From positions 20,852,840 through 20,916,839 of the forward strand of contig NC_136003.1 in the NCBI RefSeq assembly GCF_048128805.1: a stretch of 64,000 nucleotides of DNA, written 5' to 3'. Source of the DNA: Centroberyx gerrardi. Its lineage: Eukaryota; Chordata; Actinopteri; Beryciformes; Berycidae. Below are positions 33,771 to 45,772 of the stretch, piece by piece. Position 1 is the first letter of the stretch; each line of letters starts with the position of its first letter. A program made the translations under genes and the position numbers. The notes under the pieces are model-generated. The model was given only the letters and a program-made list of their open reading frames with translations, made no database searches and was not told the DNA's origin.

Positions 33771-34993
33771 TTCCACCATCATCACAAAGATGGAGGGCTC
33801 TGCAGGTAAATCAGACTTACTTCATTGTGAAAAAATGTTGATTTAGGTCTCCAGGAGATGAACGGCACCAAATCCACACCAGAAAAAACATCTCAAACCA
33901 TTAAAGAGACAATGTCATCCATACTTTCAAGATACTGAGCAAGTGTATTCATGTATTCACTCAAGTGATGCTAGGAGCCTTGTTTCCTTTGGAACCATAA
34001 CTCTATTATTATTATTAATGACGCAAGTTTGGAAGTTGGACTTCCTCCTCTTCCTCTATCAGTTCAAAGGTATTTTGTTTTCTCTTCAAATCAATCAAAT
34101 GCTACTGGCTTAGCTATTCAACACCATGGAACGGACAGAGGAGTCAGTGAAGTTTATGTGGCAATTTTATGTGTCATCCATGTGAGAACTATAGACAACA
34201 CTTCTCAAATGCCAGTCTGCACTATTCTGACACGTAAGCTCTTATCTTCAGTGTCTCACTCTATCTAAGTGTCTGATTGCTCCCATCAATGTCTCTCTGG
34301 AAAGTGTTTCTGCCACCAAAGCAAACCGAGAGAACTCTAACTCTAAGAACAGAGCATAAAGACAAATGTTTTAGATAACAAAATGTTCCAAATGAAAAGT
34401 GCTTGCAATTTAAAACTATATTCATATGTGAGGGAAGCATATCTGGTCACTGATCTCCACCTGCGTGTCTCTATTTTGATCTAGTGGTTGCTGTCAGACG
34501 GCAAGCAAGACTAAGTGTGTGTATCGTGTGAGACAGAGGAAGTGCGAATGGAGATATTTCAACATTGCTTTTACAGTGAAGTGGGAGGGCATGAAGGGGC
34601 GGCTAAAATGCTCTGTGCATGGTCACCCGCTGCGTGACACTCGTTCTTCACCTTAAGGCTCCATGACTTTCGACTTCTGCAGCTGAGGAGGAAAAATTCA
34701 ATTCAACTCTCATTTTGATGTTTGCAGGTGCTGCAGGGCCAACGGGTGTATGTCTGACAGCCTCCCAAAGTGCTTATCTGGTGAGACATCTCTAGATCTC
34801 GACATCTGAGTGTGACATGGTCTTCATCTGACTTGACTTGAAGCGACCACAAACGATCTCACCCACACTGCTGCTCCGTCTCACTCGTGGGAGGCCTCTT
34901 GCTTGTCGCTGCAACCCCCTTTGACTTCACTTTTCGGCACCTCCTGGAGGATATCTTCCACTTTTCGGCGGTTCAAGAGAGAACACAGCAGGT

Positions 34994-37361
34994 ATGGCAG
35001 AGTGCGGTGTCCACTATCCCTCTGTGTTTGTGGTGGACAGCCACCAGGCCTTCCCTCCTCCGTTGCCCCCCAGGCTCGGCCGAAAGCGACCGCGAGTCGG
35101 AGCGGCACAGACCCTGCTGTTGCTGCTGGTGAGCCTGGCGCTGTGTGGCATGGTCATAGAGGCCTGCTTCATCTACCGCCTCTACAACCCTGAGCCGGTG
35201 AGTATCTGAGCCTCGTCTCTGTGTGCTCACCTGCCTGTGATGCCTTTGATGACTCTGTCCTCTGTTTTGTGTCTGAATTCCCCTGTGGGACAGTCTAGGT
35301 CCTTAGCAGTTGGATGTCACAGTACTCTTTCTTTTTTTTTTTTAAGCTTCATTCATTTTCCTTCTAAACCCAAAAGTCTCACTTTCCCCATGTGAGCTCA
35401 ATTGGTGTTGTAACACCTTATTCTCATTTTTCATTTTTCATATTTCTCTTTACACCTCTTCTTTCTTTTCCTTGTGTTCTGTTGCTCGCAACCTCAATGT
35501 CTCTGCGTTTTTCTCAGAAACGTATTTCATTTTCATTGAAAAACTTGAGTATTCACAGTGTGAATTATTTCTCTGTCTTGGTATTTTTATGTGAGATGTA
35601 ATTATCTGTAATTATCTAAAGACGTAGTGATATAGACTTCCAGTGGTGGAAAGAGAACTGCAATTTTGTGTAGAAAGTAGAAATACTGTTACTTTGCTGA
35701 TATTTCACTGAAGTAGAAGTAAAAGAAGTACAATGTAGCTCATTTAAAAGTAAGATTACTGACTTTAAAAAAATACTCAAAAAAGCGCAAGTACACATAA
35801 AAGCTTCTCAAATTACAGTAAGGTGAGTAAATGTAATTAGTTACTTCCGCCCTCGGCAACATGGACATAAAACAATACAAAAACGAGGTGGCCATTATGA
35901 AAACAGCACACTTTATGCGACGGTGATGAGAGAGTTACTGTAAAACTGAAACATTTCAACATTGTCATTTCTATTACACTAGATGTACATGACAAGTTAG
36001 AGAGAGAAGGGGGGGTGGAGGAAGGTGGTGGTGGGGGGGGGGTTTGCCGTCATACTGGCATAACCAAAGTGGAACAAAGCCCAGAGATCAGTATGTGATC
36101 ACATGTTTGCCCACAGGGTCACGATGGCGTTCAGTTGTAACTTGAGACGCACTTTATTGACGTACGGCATCTTGCTCGCTCAGAATTCCAAGGCATTCGT
36201 TGAAAATTAAATGCCTCTCATGACGGAAATGAAAGTGACATTTTCTCTGAACATCTGAATGATTGTTTTTCTCTAAAAAATGCTGACGGCGAAATAATTT
36301 CACTACTATGGGGAAGAGAATGGAGCGGAGATGGAGAAGTATGTTAGATTCGTGGGCCTCATTTTGGAGAACTTCAGTGACTTCCCAGGAATATTGGCGT
36401 GCACACAAGATGTTCCATGATGAGCGCTGGTCAGGTGCTTTTACTCCACCGCAGTGACTCAGTTTCCTGCCCTGGTCTGATGCTCTGTGCAGGCTGCAGC
36501 GGTGGGGGACGGAGCGTAGTGGTACATATGTGAGCAGGGGGGTGGTGGAGGGGAGGAAGTGCTCTATTTACTGTAGCAGGTGTGATCTACCTTTTTGCCG
36601 ATCACCACAGACCCTGTCCTACTTTGCCCTGCTGAAAGATTGCACAACGGAAAAAACAAAAGCGCCCTTCAAAACAAAACCCCCCGAACAAAATTCCCGT
36701 TATTTTTTTATGATGGTGGAGGATTTCATAAGAATTTCGTAACATGCATCAAGCCAAAGCTAGAAACAAGACATCAAGGGACGCGTTCCAGAGCTGCTGC
36801 GTTGACAGTGAATAGGAGAATGTGGATCCTGACAGAACCAGGATCATTTTCTGGTGATACGGGTACACTTCCTTGTTCAGGACCACTAGTGCGGGGGCCA
36901 TTTTAGGACACGCTCAGCCACCTTTGTCATTCGTAGATGTACTTTGTCCAACTTCAAGTCAAATCTGACAAAGTACTTCTACGAATGAATCAGTTAAACC
37001 AGATGCAACTCCATGCAAGTCTGACAAAAGATGCCCAAACCTGACTCAAGTCCATCTAAATCTGACAAAGTACATCTACGAATCACACAGAAGGCTAAGG
37101 ATGTCCCAAAATGGCCACCGTACCCTATAGTACAACTTCAAACTGATGGTCATGAATTAAAATCCAACCAATAGATACACAATCACTTTCCCATGTATTG
37201 TCAATGGGGCAGTAGTCATTGATGACATCACAGATTAGAGTCTACATTAGAGATTCTACATTTTGGAGAAACTTGGTCGCCTCCAACGATAATGACTGTA
37301 ACAACACATGCCGCACTTCAATGCAAGGACATTTCCTTACAAATAAATGCATCTGCATGCT

Positions 37362-37407
<46 letters not shown>

Positions 37408-38354
37408 CACAAAACAAAGAAGTAATCCCTTTTTATTTCCATTGCAGGCTGATTCGGCATCATCTGCTAAGATCATCTCAGGTAAGTCTCAGTACCTTTT
37501 GCTCAAATTTGATTAACTTCATCAATTGCTTAACATTACACGCATTAAATAGTATTTCTGCTCCCAACACAGACAAAGGTGCTTCCACTAGAAGGCCCAA
37601 CCCTGTTATTCTTCCTTCCAAACCTGTTGCACATCTGACAGGTGAGACCAGTGCTCATGTCCTTTCCATTACCATAGTGTGGCCATTTACTGTATTACAG
37701 AGGCATTGTAGATCAATAAATCAAAATATGTGGTAGTTCTGGCATTTGTTAGTGAATCAAAGACAAGGGTTACAAGGGTGGATAAATAGCAGGTTTGAAC
37801 CAAATGCCGCCTAATATTTCTTCATACTCATCAATTTATTACTTCATTCCCTCTGATTTATCACAGAAAGATGATTCAAATTAGTGTATGTGTAGTCAAA
37901 TTAGTCAAATTAGTGTATATGTGTAGCTAATGCTTTTTGTCTGTTGTCTTGTTTCTTCTTTCCAGACGGACAAAGTGTGCGTCATGGACCAGAGATCATG
38001 TCATGGAGCACAGACGCAGACCCTCTCCTCTACAAAATGGAGTACAAGCAGGGAAAGATTGTCATTCAGAAAGAGGGATATTACTATGTCTATTCCAAGG
38101 TCTTCTTCATGGAAGGCAGTGCATTCAGTCACTCGATGCACCTCGAAACTCCTCGGTACCTCGGGGGAGATATACCCCTCCTGCAGTCCAGGAAATACTC
38201 CCACAAGCCTGGCAAAGAAGCCCAGTCAAACAGCTACCTGGGGGGGGTGTTTCACCTCCACAAAGACGACAGCATTTTTGTGAAAGTGAAAAACACCTCA
38301 CAGATTGTGCGATTGCAGGCCTATGAAAATTTCTTCGGTGCGTACATGATATAA
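34994..38354 (+). CDS. tnfsf14: TNF superfamily member 14 (LIGHT), type II membrane cytokine
   Basis: LIGHT is a trimeric ligand of HVEM and the lymphotoxin-beta receptor on immune cells. Exons: 34994-35197, 37448-37481, 37573-37641, 37966-38354. All have GT-AG sites and fitting phases, and together they give 231 residues; human LIGHT has 240. The N-terminus carries PSVFVVDSH, which matches the cytoplasmic PSVFVVD of LIGHT. A membrane helix follows at about 38-60 (LLLLLVSLALCGMVIEACF). The TNF homology domain starts at about residue 97 with KPVAHLT and includes GYYYVYSKV, ETPRYLGGDIPLL, SYLGGVFHL and the end FFGAYMI. One N-glycosylation motif (NTS) is seen near the C-terminus. The start ATG is the first in frame and gives a normal cytoplasmic tail. 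The next gene on its 3' side is a second TNF ligand on the opposite strand, echoing the human TNFSF9-CD70-TNFSF14 cluster. Confidence 0.93.
35639..35856. mobile_element. MITE-like element with CAGTGGTGGAAAG end
   Basis: It starts ccagtggtggaaagagaact and ends ttagttacttccgccctcgg. Read in reverse, that end begins ccgagggcggaagtaactaa, an imperfect inverted repeat of the start. The internal motifs gaagtagaagtaaaagaagt and gtaaatgtaattagttactt are typical of an abundant fish non-autonomous DNA transposon. No coding capacity. Confidence 0.6.
36929..37083. repeat. Three-copy 20-base repeat, one inverted and two direct
   Basis: attcgtagatgtactttgtc at 36929-36948 is the exact reverse complement of 37064-37083. 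It matches the reverse complement of 36967-36986 with one mismatch. Short copies of caagtc...tctgaca lie between them. The first two copies can fold into a hairpin with an 18-base loop. Confidence 0.85.
37363..37408 (+). repeat. CA microsatellite
   Basis: About 22 CA units with one GCAC interruption, 40 bases before tnfsf14 exon 2. Confidence 0.95.
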
Positions 38355-38921
38355 ACATGATGTCTTACTGATACTTTACCATGAATGTAAAACCCAGGAG
38401 CAAGAATAAATCAAATCTACAGCTTAGATAATTAACTTGCAGGTAATTAGCTTTGTGAAGGAATCTCCTCAAGGATTAATGTTTCTATTTGTAACACAGA
38501 GACAGCTTCGTCATTGGAAGGGGGGGGGGGGCGGGGGGGGGGGGGGGCAGGTCTGAACATTATTATGTGGCTGGGAGTGTTATGAGGGCAATAAAGGGCA
38601 AGACTCTGCTAGTTAGAGTTGTTTGAGTATGGTGGCTGTATCATATTGGGAGTGAATTTTTTGTGAGCTTGCACACTTTGAACTGAATCTTCCGAATCTT
38701 AAGAAAATCGTCACACAAAGAGTCACAAATGGCTTTTTTGTTTTAATAAGCTGTTCAGTATTCCTGATGTTCACGTTGTTGCTGAGTATAAACTACCGCA
38801 TGTTCGCGCTGAAGCCAAAACAAAATGTGATTGCATGAGTTACATGCACATTAAACATTTCTTTTTCTATTATTGTAATTAATTGACTATGCATTGTTGC
38901 TGTAACACACACTGTGCACAC

Positions 38922-39029
38922 TATTTATTTATCTCTCCAGTGGTGGAATGAATGAAATGATTGCTTTAGATTTTATCTTTATTTCATCTGTATTTTGTAG
39001 ATTAAATATATATAAAAGATTAAAATAAA
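38922..39029 (+). promoter_or_regulatory. AU-rich element and poly(A) signal of tnfsf14
   Basis: tatttattta at 38922-38931 contains overlapping ATTTA pentamers, and AATAAA follows at 39024-39029. Earlier AATAAA hexamers lie at 38405 and 38590. Overlapping ATTTA motifs typically shorten the life of cytokine mRNAs (known). Their use here is inferred from position only. Confidence 0.5.
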
Positions 39030-39373
39030 CAAACAGGCATTCAAAACTTTTGTTTTTCTTTGAGTTTTTGCTGAGGCCTCCGTGCAGCTGAAGTTCACTG
39101 CGGGGTGCGTGTCATGCAGCTGCAGGCGAGGCCGTCCCGGAGCCGCTGCTGAGTGGTCTCAGTAGCAGCGGATGTGTCACCTACCCGACCACAAGAAGGT
39201 ATTTTAACATTACCACAGTGACAAATAACAGCGAGGACTGAGGCGCCATTATGTCAAGAACAAGAGCACAGACCGTGTGTCATGCTGTAAGATTGGGATT
39301 GTAATACAACTGTGTAACTCAAGGACAGGGACAGAAAGGGTGAAAGGGGCTATAGTGTAGAATGTGTATTGAA

Positions 39374-39376
<3 letters not shown>

Positions 39377-39416
<40 letters not shown>
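39377..39416 (+). repeat. CA microsatellite
   Basis: About 20 CA units between the two TNF ligand genes. Confidence 0.95.
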
Positions 39417-39417
<1 letters not shown>

Positions 39418-42400
39418 CAGTGCTCGTATTGTGATCTTATAGATAAGGGCTTTCGGCTGTTGCTGATAGTGATGAGGTGACAAACAATCCACATAAAAAA
39501 CAAAAAGCCTTATATCTCTCCATCTCTCTCTCTCTCTCTTTAGAGCGTTTTTTTTTTTTTTTTTTTGGTCTCTCTCATGCATTCATCGTTACGCTTTCCC
39601 TTCAGCTGTGTCTTGTTCGAAGAAGCAGCAAGCGCTTTGAAAACACCCACGCTGCAGGCCAGAGTTGTATATTTGTAAACTGAGGAGCTGAGGAGGAAGT
39701 GGAGGTGGGGGCCACTGGGGGAGAAGTGAGCAGCAGATAGCCCAGAGTGGCTCTTTCACTGACTCACTTTCCAACCCCCGAGCTGGAGCGCGAGGCTGCT
39801 GCCTTTGAGCTCGGGCGCTGGAGGTGAAAGTGGTGCAGAATGGTGTGTGTGTGTGTGTGTGTGTGTGGTGGAGGGGCGGGTGAGCAGGTGGGTGATCCTC
39901 AATCCATTTTCCCCTAGTCATGTATCAGGCATTTGGTTCACATGATTAAAATGTTCTGAGTTTTGGAAAGCCATGTGACTGTAATTGGAGTCTAGGGTTT
40001 GGCTACACAGACTAAATGCGTAATTAAACATATTATCTGTCAAATCATGGCTGACCTTTTATACTGTCACCTTGCATCTTCATGACTGTGTGATAGTATG
40101 TGTGTGAGTCATTATCTTCCAGCGCTGGCTGACCCGTAAGGTGTGAGAGACTGTAGTAGAAGAGGAGGGGGAGCCAGCATCAACCATGTGGTTGGGTTTC
40201 ACGCAGTTGGATTTCCTCCCATTATTACACTCTAGTCTAGACTTGACTGTCTGTAGAGCAATAGTGTGGGACGAAGTATTCTAAAATCGGCTATGATCTC
40301 AAACTAATTTGCCACATTTACAAATCAAAATTTCCATTTGTAAAGGCACTTTTATCCATTTTCAATTGCACTCCTCTTTCCCATTATCTTTAGAAATACA
40401 AAACTGCTATCCTTTTGTAAGAGGTTTATAAGCCTTTTTTTTTTTTCCCAAAGAAGCAGCTTGCGTTGCCTATAGCACATAGTCTACAGCTAAATGCTGT
40501 CCCCTTGTGTCAGTCTCTAGACCAGTAGAAAACACTGGAGTACTGATATCTTGACTTTTTTACTCAAGCAGTGTAATGTGAGTCCACATTAGAGTTTACA
40601 GTAAAACGTCCTTAAATAAATGAGTTCACACGTATTGCTCTCTCAAGTTTGATAGCTATGTAATTTCCTTACTTTGAGGGAAAAAAACACACTATTTCTC
40701 TTCAGCCCTATGACATGTTTTTAACTCCTCCCACAGTCTGAGTTGTGATGAGTATCAAGTCACTGGCTGGCTGCATGTTGATACAGTACCTTTTCCACAA
40801 ATGGTATTGCGCAGATCATGAAATCTGCATGCTTTATCAGCATGTGTAGACATTATTTTCCATTGACGGGAAGGCTCAGAGCCTGACTGCGTGTGTTATC
40901 AAAATTATTGAACTTTGAAAACTGAATGTTTGTCAGAGGAAAGAAGCTCTCTCGGTGACGTCTGTGTGGAAATGATGGAAAGAGGCGATGAGGGTTGCCT
41001 CTTTACATAGAAACTATACCACAGCAACTGATGTGGACACACAACTCTTACATATCTGCCCTCACATCGGGCGATGGAAAGCACAGGCAAGAGTACACCA
41101 ACCCGGAAAGGCTTTTAATAGATGTGGGTGGTAGCTGGTTTGCTCTGTTATCTGCATTTGCATTGAACTGCACCTTGGACCTTCACACAGTGTGATCGGA
41201 ACCTGCGGTGGTAAGAGCTAATGCACCAGGCGGTGAGAGAGATGGGAGGCTGCGACTGAGGTTTGGAAAAGATAAGTTTTCAGATGAAACCTCAGCTGCT
41301 TGGAAAATGTGTGTCTGGGTTGCGATGAGTAATATATGTGTTCCAGCAACCTTTTGTGCATCTCTGTTGTTGCGATGTAGGTCAATTGATGTGATGCTGG
41401 ATGTTCGTATGGCTTATGGCACAGAGGCGCCTTATTTTGCCCTGTCAGACTCTGGAGGGCTTGTTCTTCGACAGCACACCGCAGGGAGGGTCCCTCTGTA
41501 TCCCTGTATTAGTGAGTCATTATGTGTGGGGTCCCACTGTTCACATATTGACCTCTCACTTTCACTTCATATCCAGGGTCTCGTGTGTGACTCAGTAATA
41601 AAGAATCATTTGCAATTCTAATGTCATTCACTCTATTAATCCTTTGATACTCTTCTGTTCCGTAAAGGGGGTCTCAAAGGCCTCATATGCAATATATACA
41701 GTGCAAATACATCTTTTTCATGACAGCAGGAATATGAATGGACCCACATACAAATTTGAAGATATTTTTGAAACTGTCCTCTGTAAGTGGGTGCAGTTTG
41801 TTGTTTAAAATTCCAAAAAGAAAAGTCATGTCGATGTGATCAGATGTAAAGATACTTTTGTAGAAAGATTCCCTCAACTATTGCAATGCTTTTGAAAAAT
41901 CCATGATCACACTCGTGTACACATGCGGCATCAGAAGTGCAAGCATTACTGATTTCTGAATCAGATCAAGAACAAATGAAAGTCTTTTAATGACTATCGG
42001 AAATGCACTAAACACCTAAAACACATGAAACTTTGCGCATAAACCACATCCCATGACTCATGAGTTAATGTGTCCATGTGACATGCCATACACTAGTTAG
42101 TAGTGATAGAGATTTGGTGGTTTCTCCTGTCATTTCACCCCATTTCTCTCCATTTCTTTGGCATGTGACTACAAAAATACAATTGATTGTGGTTCTTCTC
42201 TCTACATAATACAAAACTAAATTCATAACTAAATTTCAGTTATTTAAATTATTATCAGGTCTTCAAAATTAAAGAAAGCAACAATAAGAATTCCATAACA
42301 CCAAAGGTACACAAATAAATCATGTTCAAATTCTTTTTTTATTTATTTATTACTTTTTTAAAAAAAAATCTTTTTTGTACTCCTTTTAAAACAAGGAACA

Positions 42401-42424
42401 CACACCCTGTTCAGTTTTTCAAAT

Positions 42425-42660
42425 TTTATTGATATATTATTGTAATAAGTAATAAAAACATACATTCCAGCGACTCAATCATTATTGTCTTAGTTTGTTT
42501 GGCACCATAAGGTTTGTCACACAGTGACATACATTCATTGGTTATTAATTGACCTGTCCGTGATATTTTGTTTATATACATAAAAACAAATAAATAAAAC
42601 ATAAATATATAAATGACACAATTCAACACATATTCAATAATAAATCAGTAAATAAATGAG
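42425..42660 (-). promoter_or_regulatory. AU-rich elements and poly(A) signal of the minus-strand TNF ligand
   Basis: On the minus strand, catttatttactgattta (42658-42641) and a second group with ATTTATTT (42614-42585) give several ATTTA motifs. AATAAA follows at 42430-42425 with a G/T-rich stretch (ggtgtgtgttcc) just beyond it. This arrangement is a good 3' end, about 740 bases past the stop codon. Confidence 0.6.
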
Positions 42661-43164
42661 GCAAATAGTGCAGTGCAATGATTGACAGGCAAATTGAGGG
42701 TTGCTGCCAAGATAGCTCTTCAGAATAATACATCTTTGCAGTTAACTAAAATAATACACATTGTGAGTGCAATAAATTCAGCTGAAGAAAAAACCAACAA
42801 TAAAGTAATTTAAACAATCAAGTAAAACCTGTTCACCCTGTGACTGACGCTTTATGTAAATGCATCACTGAGTAAAATTGTCCTCCTTGACATTGATGAG
42901 AACAATGAGAACAATCCAACCCTGTTTTCATATGCAATCTTCTTTCAGTAAAGCAGAATCAAAGGGATGAGGGGTTTTACCCAGACTATGGGTAAATTGT
43001 AATCTTAAATGCCGAATCCACCCAATTCATCCATTCTCCTTTGGATTGGGTGGATTGTCTTTCACACTCTTCTCACATCTCTGACTGTATTGGTGATGCA
43101 AAGGCAATGTGTGTGAAGGCTAGTTTGGCAGCAAGAGAACAACCAGATTTGCATATAGCTGCAT

Positions 43165-45772
43165 CTAAATGGTGGTGGATCGCTTGGGCAGGTAGATGAC
43201 ATCCAGGTAGGTGACAAGAAGACTGCCATTAATCGTGGCTGAAGGGTGGATGGTGACCATCAGGGTGTCTTCGGAAGACAGCTGGTCTATTTTGCCCATG
43301 AAGCCTGTGCTGATTGATAAGTTTGTGTTAATCCTGCCCTCTAGGAAAGTTTCACTGTTCTTGTTGAGGCTGACTGTGTGCTGCGTTCCCCGATGAGAGT
43401 ATTCTGTGTCAAGTGTCACCTGAAGACACAGGAAGTAATTTCCATCCTTTTTTATGCTCAGACTTTTTTTTTCTGCGGAGATCAGGTCTGGATCTTCATT
43501 CTTCCCAATCCATTCAATCGTTTTTGTGTGGGCTGCAGCTGAAATAGGCAAAGTCAGCATTAGCTGTGAATGATCTGACAGACTGCAAGAGCTTATACTC
43601 TCTGAGTATTTTTTACATGAAGCAAACATGTATCAGCTAGGTTGTAAATTGTCATGAAATGTAATGTAGGATTCTTTGGGTTTCACAACTGGCTACTACA
43701 TGTACTATATATCCATGAGCTTTTTTTATTTATTTTTTTATCTTATATTATCAAAAACACAAATCTATACAATGATAAACATACATACACAAAACATATA
43801 ATAAACCACAACACATATATACACACAAACACATAATAAACCCCACAAATACATAAAAACCAAAGATAACTTCAAGCGTAAAAAAAAAAAAACTCCACAG
43901 AAAACCCAACCTACTGTATAATGTATACCATGAGTTTGTTAAAGGTGGCCTAAATCATTGCTAACAACTTGAAAATCCTTCCTACAGCCTTCATCCTAGA
44001 ATAACAATTCTATAACTGATTACGGAGCTACTTCAAATAGGACAGTTATACCTTGAGTGGCCTTGAAGGTGAGCATTTTGCCTAAGACAGGATCAGGCTT
44101 CGTCTGGATGGAAAAACAGAAAGCGATTATTTGTTATTCTTGAATCCCTCAACATTAAATGCACTGCCAACATGGCTCCCACAGTGACACACAGCTGTGC
44201 GAAAGTTAGATGTCACACCTGCACCTCCATCCAAAAGTTAGAAGAGAAGAAAGAGAGAGAAATCATGCGCTGGCTTCAGAAAGAATATAAAGAGAGACAA
44301 CAGTTAAAAAAAAAACAAAAAAAAAAACAAAAAAACAGTTTAGTGGCATTTCCCCGAACGTAGCAGTGGCGTCATTGTGCTTCCTCCAAGAGGTGAGGAT
44401 GGTGGTTAGACTGACTGACAAGAGTGATGAGTAACAGAGAGAAAGTAGGACTAATCTGAGATATGTGCATGATATGATTTGTGTATCTGGAATGGTGTGT
44501 CTGCAATTTCTCATTGTAGACCGGCATACATGATAAAACCACAAATAACATCATGACATTTACATCACCACCATTTACATTCCATGGCTCATCATGTGTA
44601 CTCTGACTGATGGGCCATGGAACATTTAAGGACTTGCCTACAAACTGAGGTAAATGTAAGTAGAAACTGTGGAACTGTAGTCATCTTACCGATGGATCAT
44701 TGTTGCTTTGTATTGCTGATTCTGGTGCTACATCACCCATATCTACGCCCTGAGACTGGACAAGGAACGAGAAAAACATATTAGCTCACATTAGAGTGTT
44801 AGCAGAAGGTTTCGAAAAGCCATTAGTGTGTTTTTGAAGCATTCTGACTTTATTTCATAGTTCAAAGCACAGAGAGAGACAGGAAAGATTAGGGGATGAC
44901 ATGCAACAAAGGTCCCGGGCCACATGGCATGCGGTTTAGACTGAGCTACCAAGGCACCCATTGCCACAATTGTCTTTTGAAACCAATAATAGTAGTGTAA
45001 CCAATTGCTGAAAAAAAAAAGTGACTGCTGATGATTGAAGGTAAACTGTAGGTGCACTGAAACACAAAATATGGTTAAAGATACCATTCAAGTTCTCCAA
45101 GTGACCTAACTAAATCTAAATGTTATTTCAAAGCTTAGTTTAGAGACTCTTAAAAATGTTTTCTTTGCTCGATTACTGTTACATTGACCACATCATAGCT
45201 ATGTTGTATCATCAGTACGGGATGGATCTAAAACAGGTATTTCTGAACATTAGACAAAAGCCTTCCTTATCGGGAGCCATGACAGGGGGTCTGTGCTGTA
45301 ACCAGCTGGAGACCACAGACACAGGACTCTCTCCCACCAGCTGTGCTACTACTAAAGCCACAAGAGCAGATGCACTGCACAGGTGTTTGCCTAGCATTGT
45401 TGATACTAAAGCAGTCAAATCCTAAGACTTGGCATAAAGAAATACATGTTCTATACTCTGTCGAGTTATATTCAAATGTAGTGGGATTAGGATACAACAG
45501 GCGTACACATTCCAAGATCCTAATGTCTACTAAAAATAAGCAGAGTATGTGTGTGATCCTTGATGACTTTAAGATATTTTAAGGGTACATTGTGTTATAG
45601 CAACTGTTGAATAAACTAAAACAAATCAGTATCAGTGAATTTAAGGAGGACTCACAGAGCCACGTTGTCCAGCAGTGAAGTAGAAGGCGACGAACGCCAA
45701 CTGGCCGAGGGTGAGGATGATGATCCACAGCAGGAGGAGGTGGTTCAGGCGATGCTCCGCAGGCTGTGGCAT
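43165..45772 (-). CDS. TNF-superfamily ligand, CD70/TNFSF9-like (identity uncertain)
   Basis: Four exons on the minus strand: 45772-45656, 44749-44690, 44103-44052, 43538-43165. All have GT-AG sites and matching phases (0, 0, 1), and they give a 200-residue type II membrane protein. Residues 1-9 (MPQPAEHRL) form a very short cytoplasmic tail. A helix follows at about 10-32 (HLLLLWIIILTLGQLAFVAF), then a short stalk. The TNF-like domain starts near TKTIEWIGKNEDPD, with SLSIKKDGNYFLCLQVTL as the typical core strand and YLDVIYLPKRSTTI at the end. NLS and NGS are possible N-glycosylation sites. The core strand recalls CD70 (RDGIYMVHIQVTL) and also the small ligands of the OX40L/GITRL group. The location beside tnfsf14 favours CD70 or TNFSF9, but sequence alone does not settle it. 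It is the first ATG after an in-frame stop near 45833. Confidence 0.8.
44836..44962 (-). mobile_element. SINE-like copy in intron 1 of the TNF ligand
   Basis: Read on the minus strand it begins gggtgccttggtagctcagt, followed by gcccgggacctttgttgc and ctttcctgtctctctctgtg, and ends in atgaaataaagtcaga. It is related to the element in 3582-3752, sharing the head type and the sequence gacaggaaagat. Confidence 0.6.

Larger units (their letters stand above)
31504..34993. other. Divergent intergenic region tmed1 / tnfsf14
   Basis: It contains the start region of tmed1 (left) and the 5' side of tnfsf14 (right, no clear TATA box recognised). Between them lie a split dispersed repeat (32520-32760 and 33560-33770) and the foldback element 32984-33510. 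No coding exon is supported. Confidence 0.55.
35198..37447 (+). other. tnfsf14 intron 1
   Basis: This 2.25 kb intron holds a MITE-like element (35639-35856), a G-rich run (36009-36043), a set of 20-base inverted/direct repeats (36929-37083) and a CA microsatellite (37363-37408) shortly before the next acceptor. No additional exon is seen. Confidence 0.6.
38355..43164. other. Tail-to-tail intergenic region of the two TNF ligand genes
   Basis: It contains both 3' UTRs (about 38355-39040 plus strand, 42425-43164 minus strand), a G-run (38521-38549), a CA microsatellite (39377-39416), a T-run (39548-39566) and a GT microsatellite (39842-39868). From about 39900 to 42400 I see nothing recognisable. 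Confidence 0.6.
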
